From Nitrososphaerales archaeon TH1177 (GTDB lineage Archaea > Thermoproteota > Nitrososphaeria > Nitrososphaerales > Nitrososphaeraceae), in NCBI GenBank assembly GCA_014523515.1, contig JAATVJ010000142.1:1-15408 (forward strand): DNA of 15,408 nt, read 5' to 3'. This document shows positions 1-7,147 of this stretch, piece by piece (the first letter of the stretch is position 1; every line of letters starts with the position of its first letter). The notes under the pieces were generated by a model. That model did no database searches. It saw only the letters and a program-made list of their open reading frames with translations, and was not told the origin of the DNA. The position numbers and the translations under genes were made by a program.

Positions 1-1023
1 AATATCTGTTAATCCTAGTATAGGTTGAATAGGAGTTCTCAATTCATGTGCAGCTATATTAATAAATTCTGACTTCATCTTTTCAGATTCCTTTACTTTT
101 TCATATTGTTGGCTAAGCATCTCATTGCTTTCTCTTAATTTTATGTTATAGTAAATACCTGACAATGCTAATCCAATGATATTAATAAAATAGCTTACAT
201 CTTTTAAGACATGAGCAATATTATGTGCAGTGTCAAAATGATATGCTGAATATGACATTATTATTTGTCCAAAAAAACAAACAACAATAGAAATAACTAT
301 GCTAACATAGAGGACATCTTTATTTTTATAAATTTTATTCTTAAAAAAATAATATAATGAAAATAAAAATAATGCTAATGGAAAAAGCTCGTAAGGTCGA
401 TGTATAGGAAAATTGTCAATTACAGAAAAAGGAAAAACTACAAATAGTGAACTTATAGCTACTATTGAAGAAAATAAAGTAACTACTATTAGGTACAATA
501 AAAGCAGATCTGATAATTTATTTTTGTTGTTATTATTCTTGTTTGAAGATATTTGTTGTTGTTGTCCTTGTTTTTCTGGATGAGTATTTAAAGAAGTAGA
601 TAAAAAAGAATTATATTTAAAAATTGCTATAGCAAACATTGCACTAAGAAATAATCTTCCAGCAAACCAAGTCTGTGGAATAAAATATTTTAAGAATAAA
701 ATATCATCCATATTGAGCAAAGAAACTGTAACATGTAAAAAGTCAATTAAAGCATTAACTAGAAAACCAATGCCAATAAATAGACTGAATTTATCATTCA
801 AGGTACGAGCTCTAGAAATATAATAGAATGCAAGTATTCCAGCAAAGAATGTTCCAAATAATTCTATATAAAAATGATGTATAGGTGATGTCACCCATAA
901 AGATGGATTAGTAGATAATAGAGCAATTACTGAAAGATAAATCGAAGGTAATACAATATATTTAATTATATGATCTTTACTACTACTATCACTATGACTT
1001 AAAAAAGGAAAAACAAACGGCAA
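1..1023 (-). CDS. Sensor histidine kinase with N-terminal MASE3-like membrane domain (partial, 3' end beyond window)
   Basis: Reading continuously on the minus strand to the window edge gives 341 residues without a stop. Residues about 22-293 are a multi-helix membrane region with MASE3-like landmarks: the GIGFLVNALIDFLH helix, QTWFAGRLF, and a last helix beginning AHNIAHVLKDVSY. A charged helical linker (about 296-318) leads into a HisKA H-box, FINIAAHELRTPIQPILGL, where H326 is the expected phospho-accepting histidine. The catalytic ATPase part lies outside the window. MASE3 is a membrane sensory domain of unknown ligand; the kinase presumably phosphorylates a response regulator not seen here. 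A Q/N/K-rich low-complexity loop (about 150-168) splits the membrane helices. There is no ATG near the 5' end: an in-frame TAA at 1065-1063 limits the start, and TTG at 1023-1021 is the best candidate, without a clear Shine-Dalgarno. Family is secure; start and exact domain name less so. Confidence 0.85.
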   Translation of the reverse strand, partial: MPFVFPFLSHSDSSSKDHIIKYIVLPSIYLSVIALLSTNPSLWVTSPIHHFYIELFGTFFAGILAFYYISRARTLNDKFSLFIGIGFLVNALIDFLHVTVSLLNMDDILFLKYFIPQTWFAGRLFLSAMFAIAIFKYNSFLSTSLNTHPEKQGQQQQISSNKNNNNKNKLSDLLLLYLIVVTLFSSIVAISSLFVVFPFSVIDNFPIHRPYELFPLALFLFSLYYFFKNKIYKNKDVLYVSIVISIVVCFFGQIIMSYSAYHFDTAHNIAHVLKDVSYFINIIGLALSGIYYNIKLRESNEMLSQQYEKVKESEKMKSEFINIAAHELRTPIQPILGLTDI

Positions 1024-1565
1024 CTTTGAGTCAGTGTCCCTTTTTCTCTGAGCAGGTAAAAATTAAAAATAATATCGTCAGAGAATTATTATAGTTGTTT
1101 TGTTGTAATAATAATGATAATAATAATAATTTTTTATTGTCATACATGTAATTTTAATTACAGATAACATCTTTGGAATATAAGAATATCTATAGCGTTA
1201 GATAAAATATACTATTATATCTGCATATAGTGGTTAATTGTAATTTGATATAAAATTATTTTAATAATTACATAATAAAAATATTAATCATATTCTCAAT
1301 TAATAATATGTTATAAAGACAAACATAAATTAAAATTTTTATCTTAAAATAAAACGAATATCGATAAAGTTCTCTTACAAATATAGTTAGCTAATCGGAA
1401 GTAAAATCTTCTATGTGTTAGAATTCTATTCCTATCTTATATTTAGCTTTTATTGTTGCAAATTATTAGCAATATTGAAATTTATTGACTTCTGTTCTTC
1501 TTGCTCATCATCATTTTTTTCTTCCTCCTATCTTAAATTATATTTCCCAATTCATTATTATCAAA
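1024..1565. other. AT-rich intergenic region without recognisable gene
   Basis: Very AT-rich spacer between the 5' end of the kinase and the 3' end of the next minus-strand gene. Short open frames here have no coding character. It contains a TAA/TAG-type trinucleotide run around 1107-1132. The kinase promoter should lie in the first part of this stretch; a T/A-rich block at about 1057-1068 could be its TATA element, but it is not distinctive. Confidence 0.5.
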
Positions 1566-2722
1566 TCATCTTAACTTTCCAATTTCTATTTCAATATCAG
1601 TAATTCTATGATATGTCTTTTCAGGCAATTCATTAGGTACATCAAATATCTCATTATCTGCATCTTTAGGATTTGATTTATCATTCTTCTTCTTCTTATT
1701 ATTATTACTAACAAATTTTAATATCTCTGTTTTGGTCATAGGAAGATTTATTCCACTCAACATCTTAGCAATAGCAGCTGCAGATCGAGCTTTTGTTGCC
1801 GCAACCTTGCCACCTTTCTTTCCTCCTTTTACTCCTGGAGCCTTTTCACTTGGTATTTCCTTTATTCCTTGTTGCATTGGGATTTCCTCTTCTTTTGGAA
1901 ATTTGCCTTTCAAAAATGGTTGTAAAGGAACTTCCTCTTTCTTTATCTTTAGTTCTTTAAATATCTCTGCATTATTATTATTCTCTTTTTCTTCATCTAT
2001 TTCTATACCAAGTTCTTCCTCTACATTTCTTTTTCTGGCACCAATTAGCAAAATTTGAGTATTTTCATAGTCAAGTATCTCTGAATCATCGACATTTATC
2101 CATCTTTTCTTTTCTCCAAATTTGTCTCTAATATGTTTGGGGTAATTAGGTTTTCTTCCATCTTCTTTTTTAGAAAATACATCATAACCAGGAATAGAGA
2201 TTTCAGGATTCTTTACAGATATAATATAGCTTGCTTCTTTCTTTATTTCAAATTCTGTTTGGGTAGGACCTGGAACTTCTGGTATTTCCAAAATATAAGC
2301 CAATTCAGTATGACCATTATGTTTAATAATTGAATATTTTCCTTCTCCAGCTGGCTGTGCTGCAGCAAGTCTTCTTTTTCCTCTGGTTTTTGTCATATAT
2401 TCTTCAGATAAAAGTTCATGATGTATTTCTTCAGGATTAGAAGAACATAGTATATTTAATGCCCAGTTTCTTTCTTCTGAGGTGGATTTTTCTTTTACTA
2501 TCTCTGGCATTTTCTTACGGCCTAGCATAAAAAGTCTATAATTTTTATCTTTATCTTTCTTGACATCATAGCTCGTAACCATATAGAATCGTTGAACATC
2601 TTCAATATCTTTAACTTCTTCTGAACCAATTTTTGGACGGTAAAAGAAAAAATATCACCACTTTCTATAATTCCCTGAGTATCATTTTTTGAATTAGATT
2701 TTTTATTAATATCGCTATTCAT
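1566..2722 (-). pseudogene. Conserved protein of unknown function with C-terminal DUF2795-like domain, split by a single-base frameshift
   Basis: Two overlapping frames make one gene. The first part starts at ATG 2722 and reads MNSDINKKSN up to ESGDIF; the second runs to the stop at 1566. Adding one T to the T6 run (2652-2647 on the minus strand) joins them as GDIFFFYRPKIG...DVQRFYMV, for a 385-residue product. As the sequence stands, the second frame is closed upstream by TGA at 2657 and its first ATG is at 2582 (338 residues). The middle, including ASYIISVKNPE and LDYENTQILLIGARK, resembles a bacterial/archaeal family of unknown function known to me only by sequence pattern. Then follow an acidic stretch, a K/G-rich linker (GGKKGGKVAATKAR) and a DUF2795-like ending (residues about 273-336 of the long frame: MLSGINLPMTKTEIL, then NELPEKTYHRITDI). 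A purine-rich GGAGAGGAAT (2740-2731) precedes ATG 2722. Real mutation or sequencing slip cannot be told apart here. Confidence 0.7.
2647..2652 (-). other. Homopolymer T6 frameshift site
   Basis: A run of six A on the given strand (T6 in the gene). One frame enters as GGT GAT ATT TTT; the other leaves as TTC TTT TAC CGT CCA. Seven T would give GAT ATT TTT TTC TTT TAC CGT and restore the motif GDIFFFYRP. Confidence 0.75.
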
Positions 2723-3187
2723 ATCTTTCTATTCCTCTCCTATTGTTATTGTTATTCTTTAATTGTAGAAAGATAAAATAGATCTTTCTCATTATGAGAT
2801 ATTGCACATTAATATTTTTAAAAATTATAGATCTTATTTATCAGTTAAAATAATTTTTATGCTTTAATACATTTTATTACAATATGTAGATAATTTTAAT
2901 TAACTTATTGTAATAGATGTTCACTATTGGGTTAAATAGTGTAATTATTTGAATTAGAAGATAATTTATCTACAATTATTATAAATACTATAAACTCACT
3001 ATCTCGATTAACAGATGATCAGCAAATTGACATCATGAAAGCTAACATTCAAGTAAATGGACAAATTACGGGTTTAGCTAGCAAGCATTCTTATGATTTT
3101 TACAAACATCTATAACTATCCTGAAATAACAATAACAATAACAATAGTAATATAATATTTATAAGCTATTTTTTTATAAAATTTTAA
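2723..3187. other. Intergenic region with AATAAC repeats and a possible gene remnant
   Basis: AT-rich spacer between divergent units. The 17-bp low-complexity word AATAACAATAACAATAG occurs at 3131-3147 on the plus strand and at 2756-2740 on the minus strand, upstream of genes facing away from each other. TATA-like TTTATAAG (3158-3165) and TTTTTATAAA (3171-3180) precede the short plus-strand frames. A possible gene remnant (2945-3115) is listed separately. Confidence 0.45.
2945..3115 (+). pseudogene. Possible remnant of a gene (56 codons, no upstream start)
   Basis: Open frame between TAA 2942-2944 and TAA 3113-3115 with protein-like composition: it reads LFELEDNLSTIIINTINS, then LSRLTDDQQIDIMKANIQ and VNGQITGLASKHSYDFYKHL. 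The only ATG is internal, at 3035, and would give a 26-residue peptide. No family is recognised. It is either the C-terminal piece of a lost gene or a chance frame; amphipathic helical spacing and lack of poly-N/I bias favour a remnant, weakly. Confidence 0.3.
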
Positions 3188-3250
3188 ATGTCAAAAAAAG
3201 TAAGGAAGTTTGTTGCACTATTCTTTATTAATCATAATATTGTCATTTAA
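3188..3250 (+). CDS. Possible 20-residue leader peptide upstream of a small gene
   Basis: ATG 3188 to TAA 3250 encodes MSKKVRKFVALFFINHNIVI: a basic start followed by a short hydrophobic stretch. A TATA-like TTTATAAG centred about 27 bp before this ATG fits a leaderless transcript, and the stop lies 7 nt before the ATG of the 48-residue frame at 3258. It could be an upstream ORF coupled to that gene, or simply part of its 5' untranslated region. No homology is claimed. Confidence 0.25.
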   Translation: MSKKVRKFVALFFINHNIVI

Positions 3251-3257
3251 ATAAACA

Positions 3258-3404
3258 ATGACAGACTTTCATTTTGTAATTGTTGGTACAGTAAAAGGTG
3301 AATCTAAAGAAGTTGCCTTGGAAATTCTCAAGACAATTATGGAGAAAAGTGAAGAGATAAAAGACATAAGTGAACTTCACATTTTTGGAAAAACTTATAG
3401 ATAA
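3258..3404 (+). CDS. Small protein of unknown function, 48 residues
   Basis: ATG 3258 to TAA 3404. The product begins MTDFHFVIVGTVKGESKEVA, continues with an amphipathic helix (LEILKTIMEKSEEIKD) and ends ISELHIFGKTYR. The pattern strand-helix-strand, the charged helix and the codon composition look like a genuine compact protein, and more so than the longer antisense frame on the same DNA. Two TATA-like boxes lie upstream (3158-3180). No family is recognised and no function can be inferred. The preceding 20-codon frame ends 7 nt upstream, so the two may share a transcript. Confidence 0.5.
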   Translation: MTDFHFVIVGTVKGESKEVALEILKTIMEKSEEIKDISELHIFGKTYR

Positions 3405-3988
3405 ATAAAAAATACATTTTACTTTGATGACAACTTCAAACCATAAAACAGTCATTGTTTGGATATAATAGATTCTATAAACCTTTTAGCAGATCATATC
3501 TTCAGACTTTAACGGAGTCAATTTCTCCATATATACAAAAGGAAAAAGAATATGATGATATTAACAAAATAGATAGATAGATAGATTATTTATCAATTCT
3601 CTAACTAACTAAAGTCATTAAAGAAATAATTACATTAGATACAATAATAATTAATTTATTGTAAAATAAAAAAGTTTAGAAATAATAATAATAAACCATT
3701 TAAGAGATAGAGAATATTTATCTTCATCATTGTCCTCTTCATCATCATCATTTGGTTCCGAGCATTACTGATAAATTATATTGAATCTATTAGTGACCTT
3801 CTTTTGGATATTTCATCAAATAAATAAATCAATTATGAATAGAATTTTTTTTATATTTCAATGCTGCATTATTTTATTTTATATTATTTATCTGAATGTA
3901 TTACCTCTTTTTAAGAAAGGATTAGTTATGATTTCTATAATTTAAGAGGAATATACAATATACTAATGCATGGTCTGGAATAGAATTT
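3405..3988. other. Intergenic region with AGAT microsatellite and stray coding-like pieces
   Basis: AT-rich spacer. AGAT is repeated four times at 3571-3586. A plus-strand frame from TTG 3455 to TAG 3580 has protein-like composition (for example SRSYLQTLTESISPYIQKEK) but no ATG and no recognisable family. On the minus strand near 3760-3715 a short acidic stretch (EPNDDDEEDNDEDK) also lacks a start. Nothing else is evident. Confidence 0.4.
3571..3586. repeat. Tetranucleotide microsatellite (AGAT)x4
   Basis: Four exact copies of AGAT in a non-coding AT-rich region, followed by a partial copy. Confidence 0.85.
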
Positions 3989-5131
3989 TTACCTTAGTAG
4001 AACAGGGGATGCATCAATGCGAATTCGGAATAATGTATAGGGTTTTCGGCGGAGATCTTGTCCTTTTTGGTAACGTGCTTGTCGGTGTAATTGGTTTGCC
4101 GTAACGTAGAGATATCCATCCTTCGCAACGGAGAGGGTGTCCGGCCATAAGAGACGCGGATCATGCACTATCGTTTCCCATTCTCTTCTATCATCAGGGC
4201 TATATCGTAGGATTGCGTTGTGTTCATAATTTGTTAAATAAATATTACCTGATGCATCAGATTCCAATCCATCTGAGGCACCTCCTTTATTCCCCTCACA
4301 AACCACAGTCTCAGCTGCTTTCTTGTCATCTAGCGATCGGTCGACTAATGTATTAGTATCTACACTGTAAAGATTACGACTGCCAAGTGGACAATAATAC
4401 AGACGAGAGCCATCTGCATTGATAGCAATGCCGTCAGCTCCCATACTAGCACCTTGTTTTCTAGATCCATCGGATTGATGTTCTATGAAGGGTCTCCCTT
4501 CTACAATAGGAAGAAAGTTTTGCAAATCCTCTGTCTTAGTAGATGGATGGTCATGTAGGCGACGCCAACTCTCGCCTGATGCCAAGTCTACTACAATGAT
4601 TCCGTTTGGTCCTTTTTGTGCAGAGTCAGTGATAAATGCCACACCTTCCTTGCCACGCCGTAAATCAAAACGTACATCATTGAGATAGGTAGTGGACAAA
4701 GCCACATCTTGAGGAAAGAGAATCTTCTTGACAACCTTATCATTGTTTAAATCAACACAGACCATCTTTGGTCCACCATATTCAGTTGGCTGAAAAAGAG
4801 GACTGCCTGTATCTAAAATCCATAGACGATCTACAGAATCGACAATTAATGATTGCACTGATACAAGTGCATTAGCCGGATCATTATCGTCAGTTTGATT
4901 AAGTGACTGATCAGGATATGCGACCAACCTCCCATTACTTATTTCGGAGACTGTAAATTGCACATCATCTCCCCACTTTGGAAAGTTAACAAAAATGCGT
5001 CCTTTATGTGAAAAAGTAACACCAGTTGGCATCGCTCCATTAAAGTAAAACACAGGTTCTAATACACCTATTATCTCTTCTGTGAAGGCTGGTAATGTTA
5101 AATCCTGTTTTGAAATATGATGATTTGACAT
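3989..5131 (-). CDS. MRJP/yellow family beta-propeller protein (L-dopachrome tautomerase-related)
   Basis: A 380-residue protein with features of the major royal jelly protein/yellow family, a six-bladed propeller fold related to SMP-30/gluconolactonase: LWILDTG (104-109), TYLNDVRFDLRRG (148-160), FITDSAQKGPNGIIVVDLASGESWRRL (167-192), ADGIAINADGSRLYYCPL (232-249), SDGLESDASGNIYLTNYEHNAI (286-307) and WPDTLSVAKDGYLYVTANQL (329-348). Prokaryotic members have no firm enzymatic role; a sugar-lactone or phenolic substrate would be a guess. No signal peptide, so probably cytoplasmic. The gene is compositionally foreign: 4021-4140 is 46% G+C, against 15% for the spacer line 3841-3900, which suggests transfer, probably from bacteria. 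The start at ATG 5131 has no Shine-Dalgarno of its own; a strong one serves a five-codon frame just upstream. It stands alone between long spacers. Confidence 0.85.
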   Translation of the reverse strand: MSNHHISKQDLTLPAFTEEIIGVLEPVFYFNGAMPTGVTFSHKGRIFVNFPKWGDDVQFTVSEISNGRLVAYPDQSLNQTDDNDPANALVSVQSLIVDSVDRLWILDTGSPLFQPTEYGGPKMVCVDLNNDKVVKKILFPQDVALSTTYLNDVRFDLRRGKEGVAFITDSAQKGPNGIIVVDLASGESWRRLHDHPSTKTEDLQNFLPIVEGRPFIEHQSDGSRKQGASMGADGIAINADGSRLYYCPLGSRNLYSVDTNTLVDRSLDDKKAAETVVCEGNKGGASDGLESDASGNIYLTNYEHNAILRYSPDDRREWETIVHDPRLLWPDTLSVAKDGYLYVTANQLHRQARYQKGQDLRRKPYTLFRIRIDASPVLLR

Positions 5132-5140
5132 TGTATCTTT

Positions 5141-5158
5141 CTAATGATTAATCGACAT
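5141..5158 (-). CDS. Five-codon leader frame (MSINH) before the MRJP-family gene
   Basis: ATG 5158 is followed by TCG ATT AAT CAT and the stop TAG (5143-5141), nine nucleotides before the MRJP gene's ATG at 5131. A clear Shine-Dalgarno lies nine nucleotides before this small frame, whereas the main start lacks one. It may act as a leader for translational coupling, or be the original start of a gene whose first codons were shifted: MSINH resembles the main start MSNHH. Confidence 0.35.
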   Translation of the reverse strand: MSINH

Positions 5159-5167
5159 GGTTATTTG

Positions 5168-5174
5168 CTCCTTT
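5168..5174 (-). promoter_or_regulatory. Shine-Dalgarno AAAGGAG
   Basis: On the minus strand AAAAGGAGC is followed, nine nucleotides after GGAG, by ATG 5158 of the five-codon leader frame. It is one of the clearest ribosome-binding sites in a window otherwise dominated by apparently leaderless genes, consistent with a bacterial origin of the adjacent gene. Confidence 0.5.
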
Positions 5175-5916
5175 TCTATTCTTGCTTATTAATTCCGATT
5201 GTAAAAGTAAAAAATACTGAAAAGCAAGAAATATCAAATTTTTGAATTGTATTACATATACTATTTTATTGTTGTAATTATCAATATTCTTTTTATTCAA
5301 TGTGTTACTGTATATAAGAAAAATATGTAATATAACAGTTATAATTTATTTATAGGGATTATTCCGATTTATTACCTAAAATAAAAGAAGGTGAAAAACC
5401 TTACCTTCATAGTATGTTTGAAAAGCCTTATAATTATCAAAATTAATATTTATTTTAAGGATAGAATTGAAAGTTTGATGGTTATTATCCATATATAAAA
5501 GAGGAATACAATATATTCATGTATATAGAGATACTGGTGCAGAATATGAAGCAGAAAAAGCCAAAGAAAGAGTTATTGACTGATAAGTAGTTGAATTGGT
5601 TTTACAAAATATAGTATATAATCTATCTATACTATAAGAGAATGAAATAATTTTACTACCATTAGATAACAAATTTTTTTTGCATTTTGAATTATTTTTG
5701 TCGTATCAATATTATTGCTATTATTTATTGATTCTATTAATTCTTATTCATTTGAAATAGCATAGCAATTATATTCTTTAAGTCGTAATATTTCTTATCA
5801 ATATCCTTAACCCATAAGGACAATAAGAAACATCATCTTTAAATGATTTTTCTTTGTTTATTTATATATATAGAGCTTTTGGTATGATATTAAATTCCTC
5901 TTTGAATTATCTTTTT
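5175..5916. other. Long AT-rich spacer containing a probable decayed gene
   Basis: Between the MRJP-family gene and the 3' end of the UspA gene. Apart from the coding-like fragments at 5351-5583, nothing recognisable was found; the remainder is T- and A-rich with many stops on both strands. Confidence 0.45.
5351..5583 (+). pseudogene. Probable decayed gene fragment, several frameshifts
   Basis: Three consecutive pieces in shifting frames read like protein. 5351-5446 gives YRDYSDLLPKIKEGEKPY then LHSMFEKPYNYQN and a stop. 5445-5471, shifted, gives NIYFKDRIE. 5471-5518 gives KFDGYYPYIKEEYNIF, and a further shift gives HVYRDTGAEYEAEKAKERVI to TGA at 5581-5583. Between them lie four stops in the first frame (5444-5470). 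The family is not recognised. The aromatic and charged composition stands out from the surrounding poly-AT, so a dead gene is the best reading, though no intact relative is at hand. Confidence 0.4.
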
Positions 5917-6432
5917 TTATTTTACTACTGTAACAGGACATGAAGCATAAGTTACAAGTCCTAAGGCTGTACTTCCTAATAAAAGCTTTTTAATACTTGA
6001 ACGTCCTCTTGTTCCTACTACAATTAAATCTACATTTTCTTTTTCTGCATAATCTAGTATGCTACTTACTATTAAAGTAGATACAATAATTTCAAATTTC
6101 ATATTTATTTTTTTATTTGTTCCACCACTATATTCCTCTTCTACCTTTTTTTTAATGTTATCAAACCATTTCTGTACATCAATTTTTCTTATCTCTATCC
6201 ATTCCTTTATTGGTGTAGGTTGAATAAATTCATAGATTTGAAAAGATGAATGTATTTCTATAGGATATAAAACATGCAATACTATTAGTTGAGCGTCATA
6301 TTGTAAAGATAACATAATAGCATGATGTGCAGCATCCATAGAATAACTAGAACCATCTATAGCAACAAGAATCTTTGACAATTTTTTTTCATGATATCTT
6401 TGATTATTAAATTTTATAATATAAATAATCAA
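5917..6432 (-). CDS. Universal stress protein (UspA family)
   Basis: A 171-residue single-domain UspA protein. It has the first strand KILVAIDGS with the nucleotide-contacting aspartate D26, the helix SYSMDAAHHAIMLS, and the ATP-type signature G140-T-R-G143, nine residues, then G153-S154, ending in ASCPVTVVK. This places it among the ATP-binding Usp proteins, alpha/beta dimers of the cytoplasm linked to stress and energy limitation; many archaea carry numerous paralogues. ATG 6432 adds about 17 residues before the conserved core; TTG 6381-6379 (L18) is an alternative start directly at the core. No ribosome-binding site decides between them. The gene stands alone. Confidence 0.92.
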   Translation of the reverse strand: MIIYIIKFNNQRYHEKKLSKILVAIDGSSYSMDAAHHAIMLSLQYDAQLIVLHVLYPIEIHSSFQIYEFIQPTPIKEWIEIRKIDVQKWFDNIKKKVEEEYSGGTNKKINMKFEIIVSTLIVSSILDYAEKENVDLIVVGTRGRSSIKKLLLGSTALGLVTYASCPVTVVK

Positions 6433-6831
6433 TCATTGTGATATGAAAATCTTTCGACATTGTGGCGGAATAGAAAACATCATAATTATTCTCTCTCTTC
6501 TTTTTATACTATGATGAGTAAAAATCTAAATTTTTTAGATTAGAGAAATATTATAATCATCATAATCATAATTGCATGATATTCTTCAATCATTGCAAAA
6601 CTATATTATATAACGATAGAAGAGTAATACATATTTACATGCTATGGAAATACCTAGACTACTTACAATAAGAGAGAATATAAAAAAATATTTACAAAAT
6701 TATTATAGAAACATATACTATCTAGACGACGGTTTTGGCAACTATCAAGAATTTTATAGTACATAATATTAAAGTGAACAGTAAAGAGAATAGTATTAAT
6801 TAATAGACTAGTTAACAATTTTATTTTTTTC
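6433..6831. other. AT-rich spacer with one possible small gene
   Basis: Upstream of the UspA gene and downstream of the zinc-finger gene. Only the 40-residue plus-strand frame at 6644-6766 looks coding; the rest shows no gene, clear terminator or repeat. Confidence 0.4.
6644..6766 (+). CDS. Possible small protein, 40 residues
   Basis: ATG 6644 to TAA 6766 encodes MEIPRLLTIRENIKKYLQNY, then YRNIYYLDDGFGNYQEFYST. The basic N-terminal helix and the tyrosine-rich C-terminal part are more protein-like than random AT-rich frames nearby. A TATA-like TATTATATAA (about 6603-6612) lies roughly 35 bp upstream. No family is recognised. It could also be a truncated gene start. Confidence 0.35.
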   Translation: MEIPRLLTIRENIKKYLQNYYRNIYYLDDGFGNYQEFYST

Positions 6832-6999
6832 TTATCTAGTGTTAGTACCAGTTTCAGTAGCAGTATTATGTTCTTTTCTAATATGATTATCTAAATCAGT
6901 TTTATTTTTAAAATATTTATTACAAAAAATACATTTTTTATATTTTCTACTTTGTAAATAATTGAATATCTTGACAAGATTAACACCAAGACCAAACAT
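6832..6999 (-). CDS. Single C2H2 zinc-finger mini-protein, 55 residues
   Basis: ATG 6999 to TAA 6832 encodes 55 residues with one classical C2H2 finger: C23-x2-C26, twelve residues, H39-x4-H44. The conserved aromatic F30 and hydrophobic L36 are in the usual positions (NKYFKNKTDLDNHIRKEH). Such fingers bind one zinc and usually contact DNA, RNA or protein; small one-finger proteins are common in Nitrososphaerota, but the role here is unknown. The N-terminal 20 residues are hydrophobic then basic (MFGLGVNLVKIFNYLQSRK); the C-terminal tail is Thr-rich. A TATA-like TTATATAAAT centred about 29 bp before the ATG suggests a leaderless transcript. It is divergent from the zinc-ribbon gene that starts at 7148. 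Confidence 0.8.
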   Translation of the reverse strand: MFGLGVNLVKIFNYLQSRKYKKCIFCNKYFKNKTDLDNHIRKEHNTATETGTNTR

Positions 7000-7021
7000 T
7001 ATATAATATATCTAATATGCA

Positions 7022-7034
7022 TATTTATATAATA
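7022..7034 (-). promoter_or_regulatory. TATA-like box of the C2H2 gene
   Basis: On the minus strand ATTATATAAATA is centred about 29 bp before ATG 6999, the spacing expected for an archaeal TATA box when transcription begins at or near the start codon. Confidence 0.45.
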
Positions 7035-7114
7035 TTTCTTCTTTTCTTATACAAAATTTATATATTTTTGGTTTTTGTATGCTAGTAAATGATTTACTAT
7101 GTTTGTGAGATTTC

Positions 7115-7122
7115 TTTATAAA
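7115..7122 (+). promoter_or_regulatory. TATA-like box of the zinc-ribbon/TM2 gene
   Basis: TTTATAAA is centred about 29 bp before ATG 7148, as expected for a leaderless archaeal gene. No Shine-Dalgarno is present between box and start. Confidence 0.55.
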
Positions 7123-7147
7123 TCTGCAACCTTATTATTGAACATTA

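Noticed and set aside
1732..2058. 108-codon plus-strand frame
   Set aside because: Lies wholly inside the conserved minus-strand gene and reads as Ser/Phe-rich antisense.
3243..3455. 70-codon frame on the minus strand
   Set aside because: It is antisense to the better 48-codon plus-strand frame; its Phe/Cys-rich composition is typical of a shadow frame.
3455..3580. TTG-started plus-strand frame of 41 codons
   Set aside because: Protein-like in part, but lacks ATG, promoter and family, and ends in the AGAT microsatellite; not enough to call a gene.
3570..3590. Short tandem repeats as a possible CRISPR or origin element
   Set aside because: Only a simple AGAT microsatellite, without spacers or larger repeat units.
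4485..4688. 67-codon plus-strand frame inside the MRJP-family gene
   Set aside because: Arg/Ser-rich antisense of a conserved propeller region.
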